Shown: one piece after another, positions 18,973 to 29,264 of the stretch
Numbering within the stretch: position 1 is the first letter of the stretch
Layout: each line of letters begins with the position of its first letter
Assembly: GCF_000711715.1 (NCBI RefSeq)
Contig: NZ_JONN01000002.1
Location: 124,001 to 188,000, forward strand
Length of the DNA: 64,000 bases
DNA from: Sphingomonas astaxanthinifaciens DSM 22298
Lineage (GTDB): Bacteria > Pseudomonadota > Alphaproteobacteria > Sphingomonadales > Sphingomonadaceae
Direction: 5' to 3'
The notes under the pieces: generated by a model
The model's input: only the letters and a program-made list of their open reading frames with translations
What the model was told of the DNA's origin: nothing
The model's database searches: none
Position numbers and translations under genes: made by a program

Positions 18973-20208
18973 ATGGCCAATCCTGCGCCCGACGCTGCGC
19001 CCCCGGGAGCCACTGGCGCCCTCGTTTTCGCCGATGGGCGCGTGGTCTGGGGCAGGGGATTCGGGGCCGAGGGCGCGGAAGTGGCCGAGCTCTGCTTCCA
19101 CACCGCCATGACCGGCTACCAGGAGGTGATGACCGATCCCTCGTTCGCGCGGCAGGTCATTTGCTTCACCTTTCCGCACATCGGCAATGTCGGGGCGAAC
19201 GACGAGGACGTCGAGGCCGACGATCCCCATGCGGTGGGCGCGATCGTCCGCGAAGGCGTGACGGGTCCGAGCAATTTCCGCGCCAAGGTCGATTTTCCGA
19301 CCTGGATGCAGCGCCACGGCCGGATCGGGCTGTCGGGGATCGATACGCGCGCGCTGACCCGGCTGGTGCGCCGCGAGGGGCCGCCGACGGTGGTCATCGC
19401 GCATGATGCCGAGGGGAAGTTCGATATTCCCGCGCTCGTGAAGATGGCGGCGGAGTGGCCCGGGCTCGAGGGGATGGACCTCGCCAAGGACGTCTCGTGC
19501 GAGCAGCTGCGTGTGTGGAGCGGGGGCAAGTGGACGATCGAGCTGGGCTATGCGGGCGAGGAGCGCGAGCGTGCTTCGACTTCGCTCAGCACGAACGAGG
19601 TTGAGAATGGTTCGTTCGCCCTGAGCGAAGTCGAAGGGCCGCACACCACCCCCCACGTCGTCGCCATCGACTATGGCGCCAAGCGCAACATCTTCCGCAA
19701 CCTGGTCGAGGCGGGCGCGCGGGTGACGATCCTGCCGGCAACCGCCTCGTTCGACGAAGTGATGGTGCATGAGCCCGACGGCTTCTTCCTCTCGAACGGG
19801 CCGGGCGATCCGGCGGCGACGGGGGAATATGCCATTCCGGTGATCAGGGCGATGCTGGAGACGGGCAAGCCATTGTTCGGCATCTGCCTCGGCCACCAGC
19901 TCCTCGCGCTCGCGGTTGGGGGCAAGACGGCCAAGATGTTCCAAGGCCACCGCGGCGCCAACCACCCGGTCAAGCGCCTCGCCGACGGGGCGGTCGAGAT
20001 CACCAGCATGAACCACGGCTTCGCCGTCGAGCGCGAGGGCATGCCGAATAACGTGCGCGAGACGCATGTGTCGCTCTTCGACGGGTCCAATTGCGGGATC
20101 GAACTCACCGACCGGCCGGCGTTCAGCGTGCAATATCACCCCGAGGCGAGCCCGGGGCCGCAGGACAGTTTCTATCTATTCGAGCGGTTCGTGGGGATGA
20201 TGCGGTGA
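18973..20208 (+). CDS. carA: Carbamoyl-phosphate synthase small subunit, with in-frame REP insertion
   Basis: A 411-residue glutamine amidotransferase subunit that feeds ammonia to CarB for carbamoyl phosphate. The N-terminal CPSase-small domain (about 12-190) is followed by a class I glutaminase domain with the nucleophile in GICLGHQLLA and the His/Glu pair in QYHPEASPGP. Between the two domains, residues of about 199-223 (RASTSLSTNE to GSFALSEVEG) are encoded by an inverted REP pair that keeps the frame; homologues have only a short linker here. The start is ATG 18973, 11 bases after AAGGAG. The TGA stop overlaps the GTG of the next small gene. Confidence 0.96.
   Translation: MANPAPDAAPPGATGALVFADGRVVWGRGFGAEGAEVAELCFHTAMTGYQEVMTDPSFARQVICFTFPHIGNVGANDEDVEADDPHAVGAIVREGVTGPSNFRAKVDFPTWMQRHGRIGLSGIDTRALTRLVRREGPPTVVIAHDAEGKFDIPALVKMAAEWPGLEGMDLAKDVSCEQLRVWSGGKWTIELGYAGEERERASTSLSTNEVENGSFALSEVEGPHTTPHVVAIDYGAKRNIFRNLVEAGARVTILPATASFDEVMVHEPDGFFLSNGPGDPAATGEYAIPVIRAMLETGKPLFGICLGHQLLALAVGGKTAKMFQGHRGANHPVKRLADGAVEITSMNHGFAVEREGMPNNVRETHVSLFDGSNCGIELTDRPAFSVQYHPEASPGPQDSFYLFERFVGMMR
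19569..19639. repeat. Inverted REP pair inside carA
   Basis: Family-A core TTCGACTTCGCTCAG (about 19575-19589) and its inverse CTGAGCGAAGTCGAA (about 19621-19635), with about 9 bases between the two elements, lie within the carA reading frame. The frame is kept through both copies and no stop is created. Confidence 0.95.
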
Positions 20209-20477
20209 AGGGAGTGCTGGCGCTGCTAGCCCTTCTGTCGCTTGGCGCCTGCGATGACCTTGAGCAAGTGATCGCGTCATTTCGCACCCCGAGCAACGAA
20301 GAGATAGCGCAAGGATGCGGGGTGACCGTCGATCAATTTCAGAAGGCAAAGGCCGAAGCACTACGTAAAAAACCCTACGACGGTGTCGATTTTGGCCGGT
20401 GTTCCGCGCTGAAAAACGAAGCTGGTTCAGGGGTTACAATCATCTCCATGCAATTACCCCCAGAGGCAAAGAAGTAA
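20205..20477 (+). CDS. Small putative lipoprotein between carA and carB
   Basis: A 90-residue protein starting at GTG 20205, which overlaps the carA stop (GTGA). The N-terminus [16 protein letters not shown] is a lipoprotein signal with lipobox LGAC (Cys16). The mature part contains [20 protein letters not shown] and [16 protein letters not shown], with two Cys. The stop is one base from the carB ATG, so carA, this gene and carB are surely co-transcribed. Base composition is lower in GC than carA and carB (stretches such as CTACGTAAAAAACCC). I do not recognise a family. An exported protein within the carbamoyl-phosphate operon is unusual. Confidence 0.75.
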   Translation: MKGVLALLALLSLGACDDLEQVIASFRTPSNEEIAQGCGVTVDQFQKAKAEALRKKPYDGVDFGRCSALKNEAGSGVTIISMQLPPEAKK

Positions 20478-20478
20478 G

Positions 20479-23400
20479 ATGCCCCGCCGCACCGACATCT
20501 CCTCCATCCTCATCATCGGCGCCGGTCCGATCGTCATCGGGCAGGCGGCGGAGTTCGATTATTCGGGCAGCCAGGCGGTCAAGGCGCTGAAGGCCGAGGG
20601 CTATCGCGTCATCGTGGTCAACTCGAACCCGGCGACGATCATGACCGATCCGGAGCTCGCCGACGCGACCTACATCGAGCCGATCACGCCGGAGGTGGTG
20701 GCGCGGATCATCGAGGCGGAGAAGCCTGATGCGCTGCTTCCGACCATGGGCGGGCAGACCGCGCTCAATACGGCGCTGTCGCTCTACAAGGACGGGACGC
20801 TGGACCGGCTGGGCGTCGAGCTGATCGGCGCCAATGCGGCGGCGATCGAGAAGGCCGAGGACCGGCAGAAATTCCGCGACGCGATGGACCGGATCGGGCT
20901 CGAAAGCCCGAAGTCCGCGATCGCGCACAGCGAGGCCGAGGCGATGGCGGCGATCGAGACGGTGGGGCTGCCCGCGGTGATCCGGCCGAGCTTCACGCTC
21001 GGCGGGACCGGGGGCGGGATCGCCTACAACCGCGACGAATATCTCCACTTCATCCGCACCGGGCTCGAGGCCTCGCCCACCACCGAGGTGCTGATCGACG
21101 AGAGCCTCGTCGGGTGGAAGGAATATGAGATGGAGGTTGTCCGCGACCGCGCGGACAATGCAATCATCATCTGCTCGATCGAGAATGTCGATCCGATGGG
21201 CGTGCATACTGGGGATTCGATTACCGTCGCCCCGGCGCTGACGCTGACCGACAAGGAATATCAGCGCATGCGCTCGGCGAGCATCGCCGTGCTGCGGGAA
21301 ATCGGTGTCGAAACAGGCGGTTCCAACGTCCAGTTCGCGGTCGATCCCAAGACCGGGCGGATGGTCGTGATCGAGATGAACCCGCGCGTGTCGCGCTCCT
21401 CGGCGCTGGCTTCCAAGGCGACCGGCTTCCCGATCGCCAAGGTCGCGGCCAAGCTGGCGGTGGGCTACACCCTCGACGAGATCGCGAACGACATCACCGG
21501 CGGCGCGACCCCGGCGAGCTTCGAGCCGACCATCGACTATGTGGTCACCAAGATCCCGCGCTTCACCTTCGAGAAGTTCGCCGGGTCCAAGGCCGAGCTC
21601 TCGACCGCGATGAAGTCGGTCGGTGAGGTGATGGCGATCGGCCGCAGCTTCGCCGAAAGCTTGCAGAAGGCGCTGCGCGGGCTCGAGATCGGGCTGTGCG
21701 GGCTGGACCGCGTGCGGCACCTCGAAAATGCCGCGCCGGAAGAGGTCGAGGCCGCGCTGGCGGTGCCGACGCCCGACCGGCTGCTGGTCGCCGCCGAGGC
21801 GCTCCGCCATGGGCTGAGCGTCGAGCGGATCAACGCCATTGCCGGCTTCGATCCCTGGTTCCTCGAGCGGCTGGCCGAGATCGTCCGCGCCGAGGGGCAG
21901 GTCCGCGCCTTCGGGCTCCCCAATGACCCGGCGGGGATGCGGCGGCTGAAGGCGATGGGCTTTTCGGACGCGCGGCTGGCGCAATTGTCGCTCCGCTCGA
22001 CCGGCATGAACCGCGAGATGGGCGAGTTGCAGGCGCGGGGCGGGGGCGTGGTCCATGCCGCGATGCGCGCGATGACCGGCGGCGTGACCGAGGCCGAGGT
22101 GCTGAAGCACCGGCTGAAGCTCGGCGTGCGGCCGGTCTACAAGCGCATCGACAGCTGCGCGGCCGAGTTCGACGCCTCCACTCCCTATCTCTATTCGACC
22201 TATGAGGCGCCATTGTTCGGCGAGCCCGAGGACGAGGCGGAAATCAGCGACAGGCGCAAGATCGTGATCCTCGGCGGCGGTCCGAACCGGATCGGGCAGG
22301 GGATCGAGTTCGACTATTGCTGCTGCCACGCCGCCTTCGCGCTCAGGGACGCGGGGTTCGAGACCATCATGGTCAATTGCAATCCCGAGACCGTCTCGAC
22401 CGATCCCGACACGTCGGACCGGCTCTATTTCGAGCCGCTGACGCATGAGGACGTGCTCGAAATCGTCACCCGCGAGGCCGAGAAGGGCGAGCTGGTCGGG
22501 GTGATCGTGCAGCTGGGCGGGCAGACTCCGCTCAAGCTCGCCGCGGGGCTGCAGAAGGCGGGCATCCCGATCCTCGGCACTTCGCCCGACAGCATCGACC
22601 TGGCAGAGGACCGCGAGCGCTTCTCGGCCCTGGTCAACCGCCTCGGCCTCCGCCAACCCGAGAACGGCATCGCCCGCAGCCGCGAGGAAGCGCTCAAGGT
22701 CGCCGAGCGGATCGGCTATCCGGTGCTGCTGCGCCCGAGCTACGTGCTCGGCGGCCGCGCGATGGAGATCGTCGACGGCCCGTCCCAGCTCGAACATTAT
22801 ATCGCGACCGCGGTGCAGGTGTCGGGCGACAGCCCGGTCCTCGTCGACCGTTACCTGCGCGATGCGACCGAGGTCGACGTCGACGCCATCTGCGACGGGA
22901 CCGACGTGGTGCTGGCGGGCGTGCTCGAGCATATCGAGGAAGCCGGGGTCCATTCGGGCGACAGCGCCTGCTCGATCCCGCCGCACAGCCTGTCGCCGGC
23001 CATCGTCGCCGAGATCGAGCGCCAGACCAGGGCGCTCGCGCTCGAGCTCAAGGTCAAGGGCCTCATGAACGTCCAATATGCGGTCAAGGACGGCGAACTC
23101 TATCTCATCGAGGTCAATCCGCGCGCCAGCCGGACCGTGCCCTTCACCGCCAAGGCGATCGGGACCCCGGTCGCCAAGATCGCCGCGCGGGTGATGGCGG
23201 GCGAGCCGCTTGCCAGCCTGCCGGGGATCGACCGCAACATCGCCCATGTCGCGGTGAAGGAGAGCGTCTTCCCCTTCGCACGCTTCCCCGGCACCGACCC
23301 CGTGCTCGGACCCGAGATGAAGTCGACCGGTGAAGTCATGGGAATCGCGGGCGATTTCGAAATGGCCTTCGCCAAGAGCCAGATCGGTGCGGGCACGGTC

Positions 23401-23814
23401 ATGCCGCAGTCGGGCACCCTGTTCGTGTCGGTCAAGGACAGCGACAAGGAAGGGATCGTCCCTGCGGTGGAGGCGATGCTCGATTTGGGCTTCGAGGTGA
23501 TCGCGACCGGCGGCACCCACGACCATCTCGCCGCGCGCGGGCTGGCCGTCACCAAGGTCAACAAGGTGGCGCAGGGGCGGCCGCACATCGTCGACCGGAT
23601 CGTCGACGGCGGGGTGAGCCTGATCTTCAACACCACCGAGGGCTGGCAGAGTTTGAAGGACAGCCAGTCGATCCGCGCCACCGCGCTCAACCGCAAGGTG
23701 CCCTACGTCACCACGGTGGCCGCGGCGCAGGCGATGGCGCGGGCGATAAGGGCCGCGCGGGGCCGCTCGCTTGAAGTCCGCTCGCTGCAGTCTTATTATT
23801 CCGCCCGCGTATAG
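20479..23814 (+). CDS. carB: Carbamoyl-phosphate synthase large subunit
   Basis: The 1111-residue synthase that makes carbamoyl phosphate from bicarbonate, ATP and CarA-derived ammonia, for pyrimidines and arginine. It shows two homologous ATP-grasp halves. The first has [17 protein letters not shown] and [15 protein letters not shown]; the second has [17 protein letters not shown] and [16 protein letters not shown]-terminal MGS-like allosteric domain (from about residue 960; [22 protein letters not shown]) is intact. The ATG sits one base after the stop of the small lipoprotein gene. It is followed after about 80 bases by greA. Confidence 0.98.
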   Translation: MPRRTDISSILIIGAGPIVIGQAAEFDYSGSQAVKALKAEGYRVIVVNSNPATIMTDPELADATYIEPITPEVVARIIEAEKPDALLPTMGGQTALNTALSLYKDGTLDRLGVELIGANAAAIEKAEDRQKFRDAMDRIGLESPKSAIAHSEAEAMAAIETVGLPAVIRPSFTLGGTGGGIAYNRDEYLHFIRTGLEASPTTEVLIDESLVGWKEYEMEVVRDRADNAIIICSIENVDPMGVHTGDSITVAPALTLTDKEYQRMRSASIAVLREIGVETGGSNVQFAVDPKTGRMVVIEMNPRVSRSSALASKATGFPIAKVAAKLAVGYTLDEIANDITGGATPASFEPTIDYVVTKIPRFTFEKFAGSKAELSTAMKSVGEVMAIGRSFAESLQKALRGLEIGLCGLDRVRHLENAAPEEVEAALAVPTPDRLLVAAEALRHGLSVERINAIAGFDPWFLERLAEIVRAEGQVRAFGLPNDPAGMRRLKAMGFSDARLAQLSLRSTGMNREMGELQARGGGVVHAAMRAMTGGVTEAEVLKHRLKLGVRPVYKRIDSCAAEFDASTPYLYSTYEAPLFGEPEDEAEISDRRKIVILGGGPNRIGQGIEFDYCCCHAAFALRDAGFETIMVNCNPETVSTDPDTSDRLYFEPLTHEDVLEIVTREAEKGELVGVIVQLGGQTPLKLAAGLQKAGIPILGTSPDSIDLAEDRERFSALVNRLGLRQPENGIARSREEALKVAERIGYPVLLRPSYVLGGRAMEIVDGPSQLEHYIATAVQVSGDSPVLVDRYLRDATEVDVDAICDGTDVVLAGVLEHIEEAGVHSGDSACSIPPHSLSPAIVAEIERQTRALALELKVKGLMNVQYAVKDGELYLIEVNPRASRTVPFTAKAIGTPVAKIAARVMAGEPLASLPGIDRNIAHVAVKESVFPFARFPGTDPVLGPEMKSTGEVMGIAGDFEMAFAKSQIGAGTVMPQSGTLFVSVKDSDKEGIVPAVEAMLDLGFEVIATGGTHDHLAARGLAVTKVNKVAQGRPHIVDRIVDGGVSLIFNTTEGWQSLKDSQSIRATALNRKVPYVTTVAAAQAMARAIRAARGRSLEVRSLQSYYSARV

Positions 23815-23815
23815 A

Positions 23816-23875
23816 GCTCTCCCTTCACCTCCGGACCCACGGGCCCGCTGACCAGGCGGGAGAGCCAGATTTTTG
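23816..23875 (+). terminator. Possible terminator between carB and greA
   Basis: GCTCTCCC (23816-23823) pairs with GGGAGAGC (23858-23865), with a further GGGCCC stem possible in between, and the run ATTTTT follows. The stem-loop is long and the T-run short, so partial read-through into greA is possible. Confidence 0.5.
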
Positions 23876-23894
23876 AGAAGGACAAGGGGCGTTC

Positions 23895-24368
23895 ATGGCG
23901 AGTGAAAAGGTGCCGATGCTGGCCGAAGGCTATCGGCTGCTCGAGGAAGAACTGAAGCGCCTCAAGCAGGAGCGGCCTGAGATCGTCGATGCGATCGAGG
24001 AAGCCCGCGCCCATGGCGACCTCAGCGAAAATGCCGAATATCATGCCGCCAAGGAACGGCAGGGCCAGGTCGAGGCGCAGATCGCCGACATCGAGGACCG
24101 GCTGGCGCGTGCGCTGGTGATCGACCCGACCACCCTGTCGGGCGACAAGGTCGTGTTCGGGGCCACGGTCAACCTCGTCGACGAGGACGACAAGCCGGTC
24201 CGCTACCAGCTCGTCGGCCAGCAGGAGGCGAACGCCAAGGACGGCCGGATCAGCTACAACAGCCCGCTCGGCCGCGCGCTCATCGGCCGCCAAGTCGGCG
24301 ACGAGGTCGAGGTGACGACCCCGAGCGGTGACCGCTATTACGAGATCGCCGGGATCGAGTTCGTCTAG
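23895..24368 (+). CDS. greA: Transcription elongation factor GreA
   Basis: A 157-residue factor that enters the RNA polymerase secondary channel and stimulates cleavage of backtracked RNA. The N-terminal coiled coil (about 10-75) carries the acidic tip: [21 protein letters not shown]. The C-terminal FKBP-like domain ends with [22 protein letters not shown] and a YEIAGIEF strand. Length and motifs are standard. It is close behind carB and is followed 4 bases later by a rhomboid gene. Confidence 0.97.
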   Translation: MASEKVPMLAEGYRLLEEELKRLKQERPEIVDAIEEARAHGDLSENAEYHAAKERQGQVEAQIADIEDRLARALVIDPTTLSGDKVVFGATVNLVDEDDKPVRYQLVGQQEANAKDGRISYNSPLGRALIGRQVGDEVEVTTPSGDRYYEIAGIEFV

Positions 24369-24372
24369 GGCC

Positions 24373-25002
24373 GTGCCGGCCTTCACCCGCACCGTGACGT
24401 TCTGGCTGGCGGCGGTCACGACCCTCGTCAGCGCCGTCATCTTCCTAGGCGCCCTGGGCCCGCACGCGATCCTTTCGCTGGGGTTCATCCCGGCGCGGGT
24501 GGGCGGGCTCGCCATTCCCTTCGACGAAGTCCCGGTGCTGCTGACCCCGCTGACCGCGACGCTGGTTCACGGCAGCTGGGCGCATCTCAGCTTCAACATG
24601 CTGATGCTGGTATGGTGCGGGCTGGCGGTCGAACGCGTGCTCGGCCGTGGCTCGCTCGCCTTCCTCTACGTGCTCGGCGGCTATTGCGCGATGGTCGCGC
24701 AGTGGGCGGCCAACCCGCTCGAGGTCAATCCGGTGATCGGCGCGAGCGGGGCGATCAGCGCGCTGATCGGCGCCTATGCGCTGAGCTTCGGACGCGCCAA
24801 GCTCGTCACGAAGAACCTGCGCCTCAATCGCTGGATCCACATCGCCTGGCTGGCGGTCGCGTGGACGGTGCTGCAGGTGGTGATCGGCTGGTCGGCGGGG
24901 CAGCAGGGGATGCTGCTGGCAACCCCGGCGCATGTCGGCGGCTTCCTCGCCGGCCTGCTGCTGCAGCGGCCGCTGCTGCTCTGGCGCTATCGGAAGGCCT
25001 AG
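24373..25002 (+). CDS. Rhomboid family intramembrane serine protease
   Basis: A 209-residue polytopic protein. Its six or so hydrophobic segments hold HGSWAHLSFNMLMLVWCG (the conserved His and Asn of the second helix), GASGAISALIGAY (catalytic Ser in GASG, about residue 123) and AHVGGFLAGLLL (catalytic His). These are the Ser-His dyad and oxyanion residues of rhomboid proteases, which cleave transmembrane substrates in the inner membrane. The start is taken as GTG 24373, 4 bases after the greA stop; upstream codons overlap greA. The TAG stop shares CTAG with the stop of the convergent small membrane gene. Confidence 0.88.
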   Translation: MPAFTRTVTFWLAAVTTLVSAVIFLGALGPHAILSLGFIPARVGGLAIPFDEVPVLLTPLTATLVHGSWAHLSFNMLMLVWCGLAVERVLGRGSLAFLYVLGGYCAMVAQWAANPLEVNPVIGASGAISALIGAYALSFGRAKLVTKNLRLNRWIHIAWLAVAWTVLQVVIGWSAGQQGMLLATPAHVGGFLAGLLLQRPLLLWRYRKA

Positions 25003-25247
25003 CGGGACGGGCGACCGGTCCGGTAGGCGATCAGCAGGATGAGGCCGATCCCAACGAGCTTTGGCAGCGCCGCCGCGAAGATCCGGAGCGCCAGCGGTAG
25101 CCCCTCGGTCAGGGCGATCGAGGCAATCATCCCGAATATGGAGAAGAGGAGCCCGCCGACCAGAACGGCCCAGCCTTCCCAACGCGCCGGGGCGGCGCGG
25201 AAACGGGTCTCTTCAAGCGTGTAGATGAACCAAGGCTCGTCGCGCAT
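24999..25247 (-). CDS. Small two-helix membrane protein
   Basis: An 82-residue protein, MRDEPWFIYTLEETRFRAAPARWEG followed by two hydrophobic helices (about residues 27-45 and 55-75) and a basic tail. ATG 25245-25247 is the natural start; codons above it run into the DUF4170 gene region. It is the last gene of the leftward cluster that begins at 27234 and shares the CTAG stop overlap with the rhomboid gene. I do not recognise the family. Confidence 0.7.
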   Translation of the reverse strand: MRDEPWFIYTLEETRFRAAPARWEGWAVLVGGLLFSIFGMIASIALTEGLPLALRIFAAALPKLVGIGLILLIAYRTGRPSR

Positions 25248-25263
25248 CGCCGGGACCGCTTGT

Positions 25264-25476
25264 TCAGGCCTCGGGCTCGAGCAGCCGGTGGAGGTGGACC
25301 ACCACATATTTCATCTCGGCGTCGTCGACCGTGCGCTGGGCCTGGGCGCGCCAGGCGTCTTCGGCGTCGGCGTAATTGTCGAACATGCCGACGATGTGGA
25401 GATTGGGAAGGTCGGTGAATTCGAGACCCGTCGGGTCCTTCACCTTGCCCCCGAACACGAGGTGGAGTTTGCTCAT
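25264..25476 (-). CDS. DUF4170 domain protein
   Basis: A 70-residue cytoplasmic protein: MSKLHLVFGGKVKDPTGLEF, IVGMFDNYADAEDAWRAQAQ and DDAEMKYVVVHLHRLLEPE. This matches the DUF4170 family of small alphaproteobacterial proteins of unknown role. ATG 25474-25476 is the start; upstream the frame enters a REP pair. It is separated by 16 bases from the next small membrane gene and by a REP pair from the previous gene, so it may have its own promoter or depend on read-through. Confidence 0.82.
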   Translation of the reverse strand: MSKLHLVFGGKVKDPTGLEFTDLPNLHIVGMFDNYADAEDAWRAQAQRTVDDAEMKYVVVHLHRLLEPEA

Positions 25477-25514
25477 GCGCGGGCCGGTAGCATGGGACCT
25501 CGGCGCAATAAATA

Positions 25515-25593
25515 GCGTCGTCCCAGCGGAAGCCGGGACCCCAGGCAAATGGCGCCACGCCTCCTGAGGTCCCGGCCTTCGCCGGGACGACGC
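25515..25593. repeat. Inverted pair of family-C REP elements
   Basis: GTCGTCCCAGCGGAAGCCGG (25517 onward) faces CCCGGCCTTCGCCGGG (about 25571-25586), each an imperfect palindrome. Related pairs occur at 32.4 and 36.4 kb. It lies between the DUF4170 gene and the YtxH-like gene. Confidence 0.88.
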
Positions 25594-25600
25594 ATAAAGA

Positions 25601-25945
25601 TCAGGCGTTCGACGTGGTCGAGCTCGCGCCGAGGAATTCGCGGAGCTTGTCGCCCGCCATTTCGTCGAACTTCTGCTTGGCCATGCCGCGGCCGCGGTCG
25701 AGCGCGCCGCTGCCGGCCTCGGTGATCTTCGAGCCCAGCGGCTGGAGCAGTTCGCGCTCCTTGCGGCTGGCGGGCAGCACCGCGCCGAGCACCGCGCCGA
25801 GCGCCAGCCCCGCGCCAAGCGCGATCAGCGGGCTGTTGTCGATCTGGCTCGCGGCGCTGTCGCCGAGCCCGGCGAAACGGTCGGCGAGGCCGCTCGCCTG
25901 CGGCGCGGTCTCGTGGTTGTTCTGATACGCATCGGTCTTCGCCAT
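25601..25945 (-). CDS. YtxH-like / hypothetical membrane-associated protein
   Basis: A 114-residue protein with a hydrophobic, Gly/Ala-rich helix (SPLIALGAGLALGAVLGAVLP, about 38-58) followed by a charged amphipathic helix (KERELLQPLGSKITEAGSG, RGMAKQKFDEMAGDKL). One helix plus a coiled tail is the architecture of YtxH-like or ElaB/YqjD-like stress proteins. ATG 25945 has AAGGAG 7 bases upstream. It follows the DUF3618 gene by 4 bases in the leftward cluster behind a sigma EcfG-type promoter. The family assignment is by architecture only. Confidence 0.65.
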   Translation of the reverse strand: MAKTDAYQNNHETAPQASGLADRFAGLGDSAASQIDNSPLIALGAGLALGAVLGAVLPASRKERELLQPLGSKITEAGSGALDRGRGMAKQKFDEMAGDKLREFLGASSTTSNA

Positions 25946-25949
25946 CACT

Positions 25950-26291
25950 CTACTCCTTGTCGGCGCCAGCCTTGGCGCGCTCCTTGTTCGTGAAATCGTC
26001 CTCGTCGCCGCCGAGCCAGCGCCCGACCGCCGCGGCGAGCGGACGCCGGGCGATGAAGGCGGCCGCCGCGGCGGCGATCCCCGCCGCCATCAGCGGACGG
26101 TCCTTGACCGCGGTCACGGTCTCGTCGGCGACGACCAGCCCCTTGTCCTTGACGCTCTGCACCGCGTCCGAGGTGAGCCGGCCAGGGGCGAGCCTCGCCT
26201 TCACCTCGTCGAGGGTCGCCATCAGCCGGACCTTGGCCGCGTCGGCTTGCCCTCGGGCGCGGGCGATGCGGATGTCCTTGGCGTCGCTCAT
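25950..26291 (-). CDS. DUF3618-like membrane-associated protein
   Basis: A 113-residue protein: a charged helical N-terminus (RIARARGQADAAKVRLMATLDEVKARLAPGRL) resembling DUF3618, a middle VKDKGLVVADETVTAVKDRP, and a short hydrophobic segment (LMAAGIAAAAAAFIARRPLA, about 68-86) with a charged tail. Such proteins are commonly next to holin-X-like proteins in sphingomonads. The ATG overlaps the stop of the upstream holin-like gene (ATGA), so the two are translationally coupled. A role in envelope stress is inferred only from context and promoter type. Confidence 0.7.
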   Translation of the reverse strand: MSDAKDIRIARARGQADAAKVRLMATLDEVKARLAPGRLTSDAVQSVKDKGLVVADETVTAVKDRPLMAAGIAAAAAAFIARRPLAAAVGRWLGGDEDDFTNKERAKAGADKE

Positions 26292-26641
26292 TTCGCGGCT
26301 CCCTTGGGCAGCTTCGCATAAGCGAGGTAGCCCAAAAGGCCCGCGAGGCCGCCGAGGATGACCAGGGTCAGCAGGCCCGCCAGCGCCGCATTCATCACCT
26401 GCGCCAACGCGACCCAGACGAGCGCGCAGAGGGTGAGGAAGGCGGCATGGGCGAAGAGCAGGGCCAGCACCCCGAGAACGGCCGGCGCCTTGTACGCGCC
26501 GGCCTTCTCGGCGCCGAGGGTCTTCACATAGTCGACCTCGGCCCGGGCATAGGCCTTGCCGTCCGCGACCAGGCGGCCAAGGAGATCGCCGATCCCCTCG
26601 TCCTTGCCGCCCGGAGCGGACCCATCGGCAGGCTTGAGCAT
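26288..26641 (-). CDS. Holin-X-like (phage_holin_3_6) membrane protein
   Basis: A 117-residue protein: a soluble N-terminus with IGDLLGRLVADGKAYARAEVDYVKTLGAEKAGAYK, then two long transmembrane helices (about 54-80 and 85-108) and a short basic tail. This is the pattern of the family named after an actinobacterial holin, which in free-living Proteobacteria is chromosomal and not a phage lysis gene. ATG 26641 is used instead of the TTG one codon earlier. Its stop overlaps the start of the DUF3618-like gene. Confidence 0.78.
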   Translation of the reverse strand: MLKPADGSAPGGKDEGIGDLLGRLVADGKAYARAEVDYVKTLGAEKAGAYKAPAVLGVLALLFAHAAFLTLCALVWVALAQVMNAALAGLLTLVILGGLAGLLGYLAYAKLPKGAAK

Positions 26642-26652
26642 CAAGCGCCGGC

Positions 26653-27234
26653 CTAGTCGTTCGACTTGCGACGGGCGGCGCGGCGCTCGGCCGCCTCGTC
26701 GTCGGGCATGCCGGCCTTCAGAAGCCGGATCAGCCCGAAGCCGATGATCGCCGCGCCGGCGAGCGCCACGCCCGGGCTCTTGCGGACCAGCTCGCGCGCA
26801 TCGTCGACCAGCTCGTCGGGATCCTTGTTCTCGAGGCTGGTCGCATAACGCTGGACCGTCTCGCTCGCGCTGCGGGCATAGCCGGCATATTGCGGCCCGA
26901 GCTTCTCCTCGATCTGGGCAACGGTGTCACCGATCAGGGTCGAGATGTTGCCGAGCGTCGCCGAGCCGCTCTTGAGGCTGTCGCCGACGAAGCCGCGGGC
27001 GCGCCCGGTTGCCTCGTCACGGGCCTTGGTGGTGACGTTGCTGAGCATGCCGCGGATGCCGCCGCCCGACGCGCTGTCGCCCGCGTCATAATCGGCATCG
27101 CCCGCGCTGATCAGCGCGTTGGACTGGCTGGTGCTGGCCTTGGTGCCTGCGCGCGCGCCGGTCGTACCGGTGGTCGCACCGGCATCGAGGATCGTGTCGG
27201 TGCCCTCGGGCAGGGTGTTTGTCGTGTCGGCCAT
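26653..27234 (-). CDS. Hypothetical stress-cluster protein with C-terminal membrane helix
   Basis: A 193-residue protein. The N-terminal 60 residues are Thr/Ser/Gly/Ala-rich and probably disordered. A helical middle (MLSNVTTKARDEATGRARGFVGDSL, then LIGDTVAQIEEKLGPQYAGYARSASETVQRYATSLENKDPDELVDDARELVRKSP in part) resembles CsbD/YqjD-type proteins that associate with membranes or ribosomes. One hydrophobic helix (GVALAGAAIIGFGLIRLLKAG, about 157-177) and a basic tail follow. ATG 27232-27234 has AGGAGAGG upstream. It is the first gene behind the sigma EcfG-type promoter at 27284-27309. Confidence 0.72.
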   Translation of the reverse strand: MADTTNTLPEGTDTILDAGATTGTTGARAGTKASTSQSNALISAGDADYDAGDSASGGGIRGMLSNVTTKARDEATGRARGFVGDSLKSGSATLGNISTLIGDTVAQIEEKLGPQYAGYARSASETVQRYATSLENKDPDELVDDARELVRKSPGVALAGAAIIGFGLIRLLKAGMPDDEAAERRAARRKSND

Positions 27235-27283
27235 CAAGCCTCTCCTTTTCCTTCTACGCTGGAAAACTCTAACCGCTGCCGAT

Positions 27284-28683
<1,400 letters not shown>

Positions 28684-28696
28684 GCGGCCGCGAACC

Positions 28697-28788
28697 GTCA
28701 CCCCGGACTTGATCCGGGGTCAGCCTTTTCTTGGCGTTCACCGTGTCGCGCGAAGGCAGGCGGATCCCGGCTCAAGGCCGGGATGACG
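28697..28788. repeat. Family-B REP pair downstream of eno
   Basis: GTCA-CCCCGGACTTGATCCGG (28697 onward) and an inverted relative GATCCCGGCTCAAGGCCGGG (28764 onward) form two palindromic units. They lie between eno and ftsB and may stabilise or end the eno mRNA. Confidence 0.85.
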
Positions 28789-28880
28789 AAATAAAAGTCG
28801 CATTTTTATTGCCGTTGCGAATCGAACCCCTTGCGCCGCCGACTCAAGTCTGATTCTGTCCTTTTATGGGAAGGGGAGCA

Positions 28881-29186
28881 GTGAGCCAGGCACGAGGCCT
28901 GATCCGCCGGGCGATGTGGCCCGCGGTGTCGCTGCTCATCATCGGCACCTTCGCCGGCCATGCGGTGGCCGGGCCCAACGGCCTGCTGGCCTGGGGCGGC
29001 TATCACCGCGACCTCGCCGCGAAGAAACAGGAACTGGCGAAGCTCGAGGCCGAACGGAGCCAGTTGAAGCACCGCTCGGCGCTGCTCGACCCGCGCAAGG
29101 CCGATCCCGACATGGCCGACGAACTGATTCGCAAGGACCTCGGCCTGGTCCGTCCCGACGAGGTGATCGTTCCCCTCGAGGACTGA
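28881..29186 (+). CDS. ftsB: Septum formation initiator / FtsB-like protein
   Basis: A 101-residue bitopic division protein. A basic N-terminus (SQARGLIRRA) precedes one transmembrane helix (WPAVSLLIIGTFAGHAVAG). Then comes NGLLAWGGYHRDLAAKKQELAKLEAERSQLKHR, the periplasmic coiled coil, and a conserved DPDMADELIRKDLGLVRPDEVIVPL. It fits FtsB/DivIC, which joins FtsL and FtsQ in the divisome. GTG 28881 gives the usual start of the family, with AAGG six bases upstream; an in-frame ATG at 28866 lacks a ribosome-binding site. Its position between eno and pdhA is the common alphaproteobacterial order. Confidence 0.9.
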   Translation: MSQARGLIRRAMWPAVSLLIIGTFAGHAVAGPNGLLAWGGYHRDLAAKKQELAKLEAERSQLKHRSALLDPRKADPDMADELIRKDLGLVRPDEVIVPLED

Positions 29187-29264
29187 TGCAGACGTATGCG
29201 CGAGGTTGCACGCCTCGCGTCGGCGCTCCTATAGGACCGGCGATCCAATCGACGAGGTAGACAC

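Noticed and set aside
20440..23586. A 1048-codon open frame antisense to carB
   Set aside because: It is the mirror of GC-rich codon periodicity in carB; its translation is Arg/Gly/Asp-rich with no domain, and carB is unambiguous.
26288..26641. Holin-like gene as evidence for a prophage
   Set aside because: No phage structural, lysis or integrase gene is nearby; this family is a chromosomal membrane family in many Proteobacteria.
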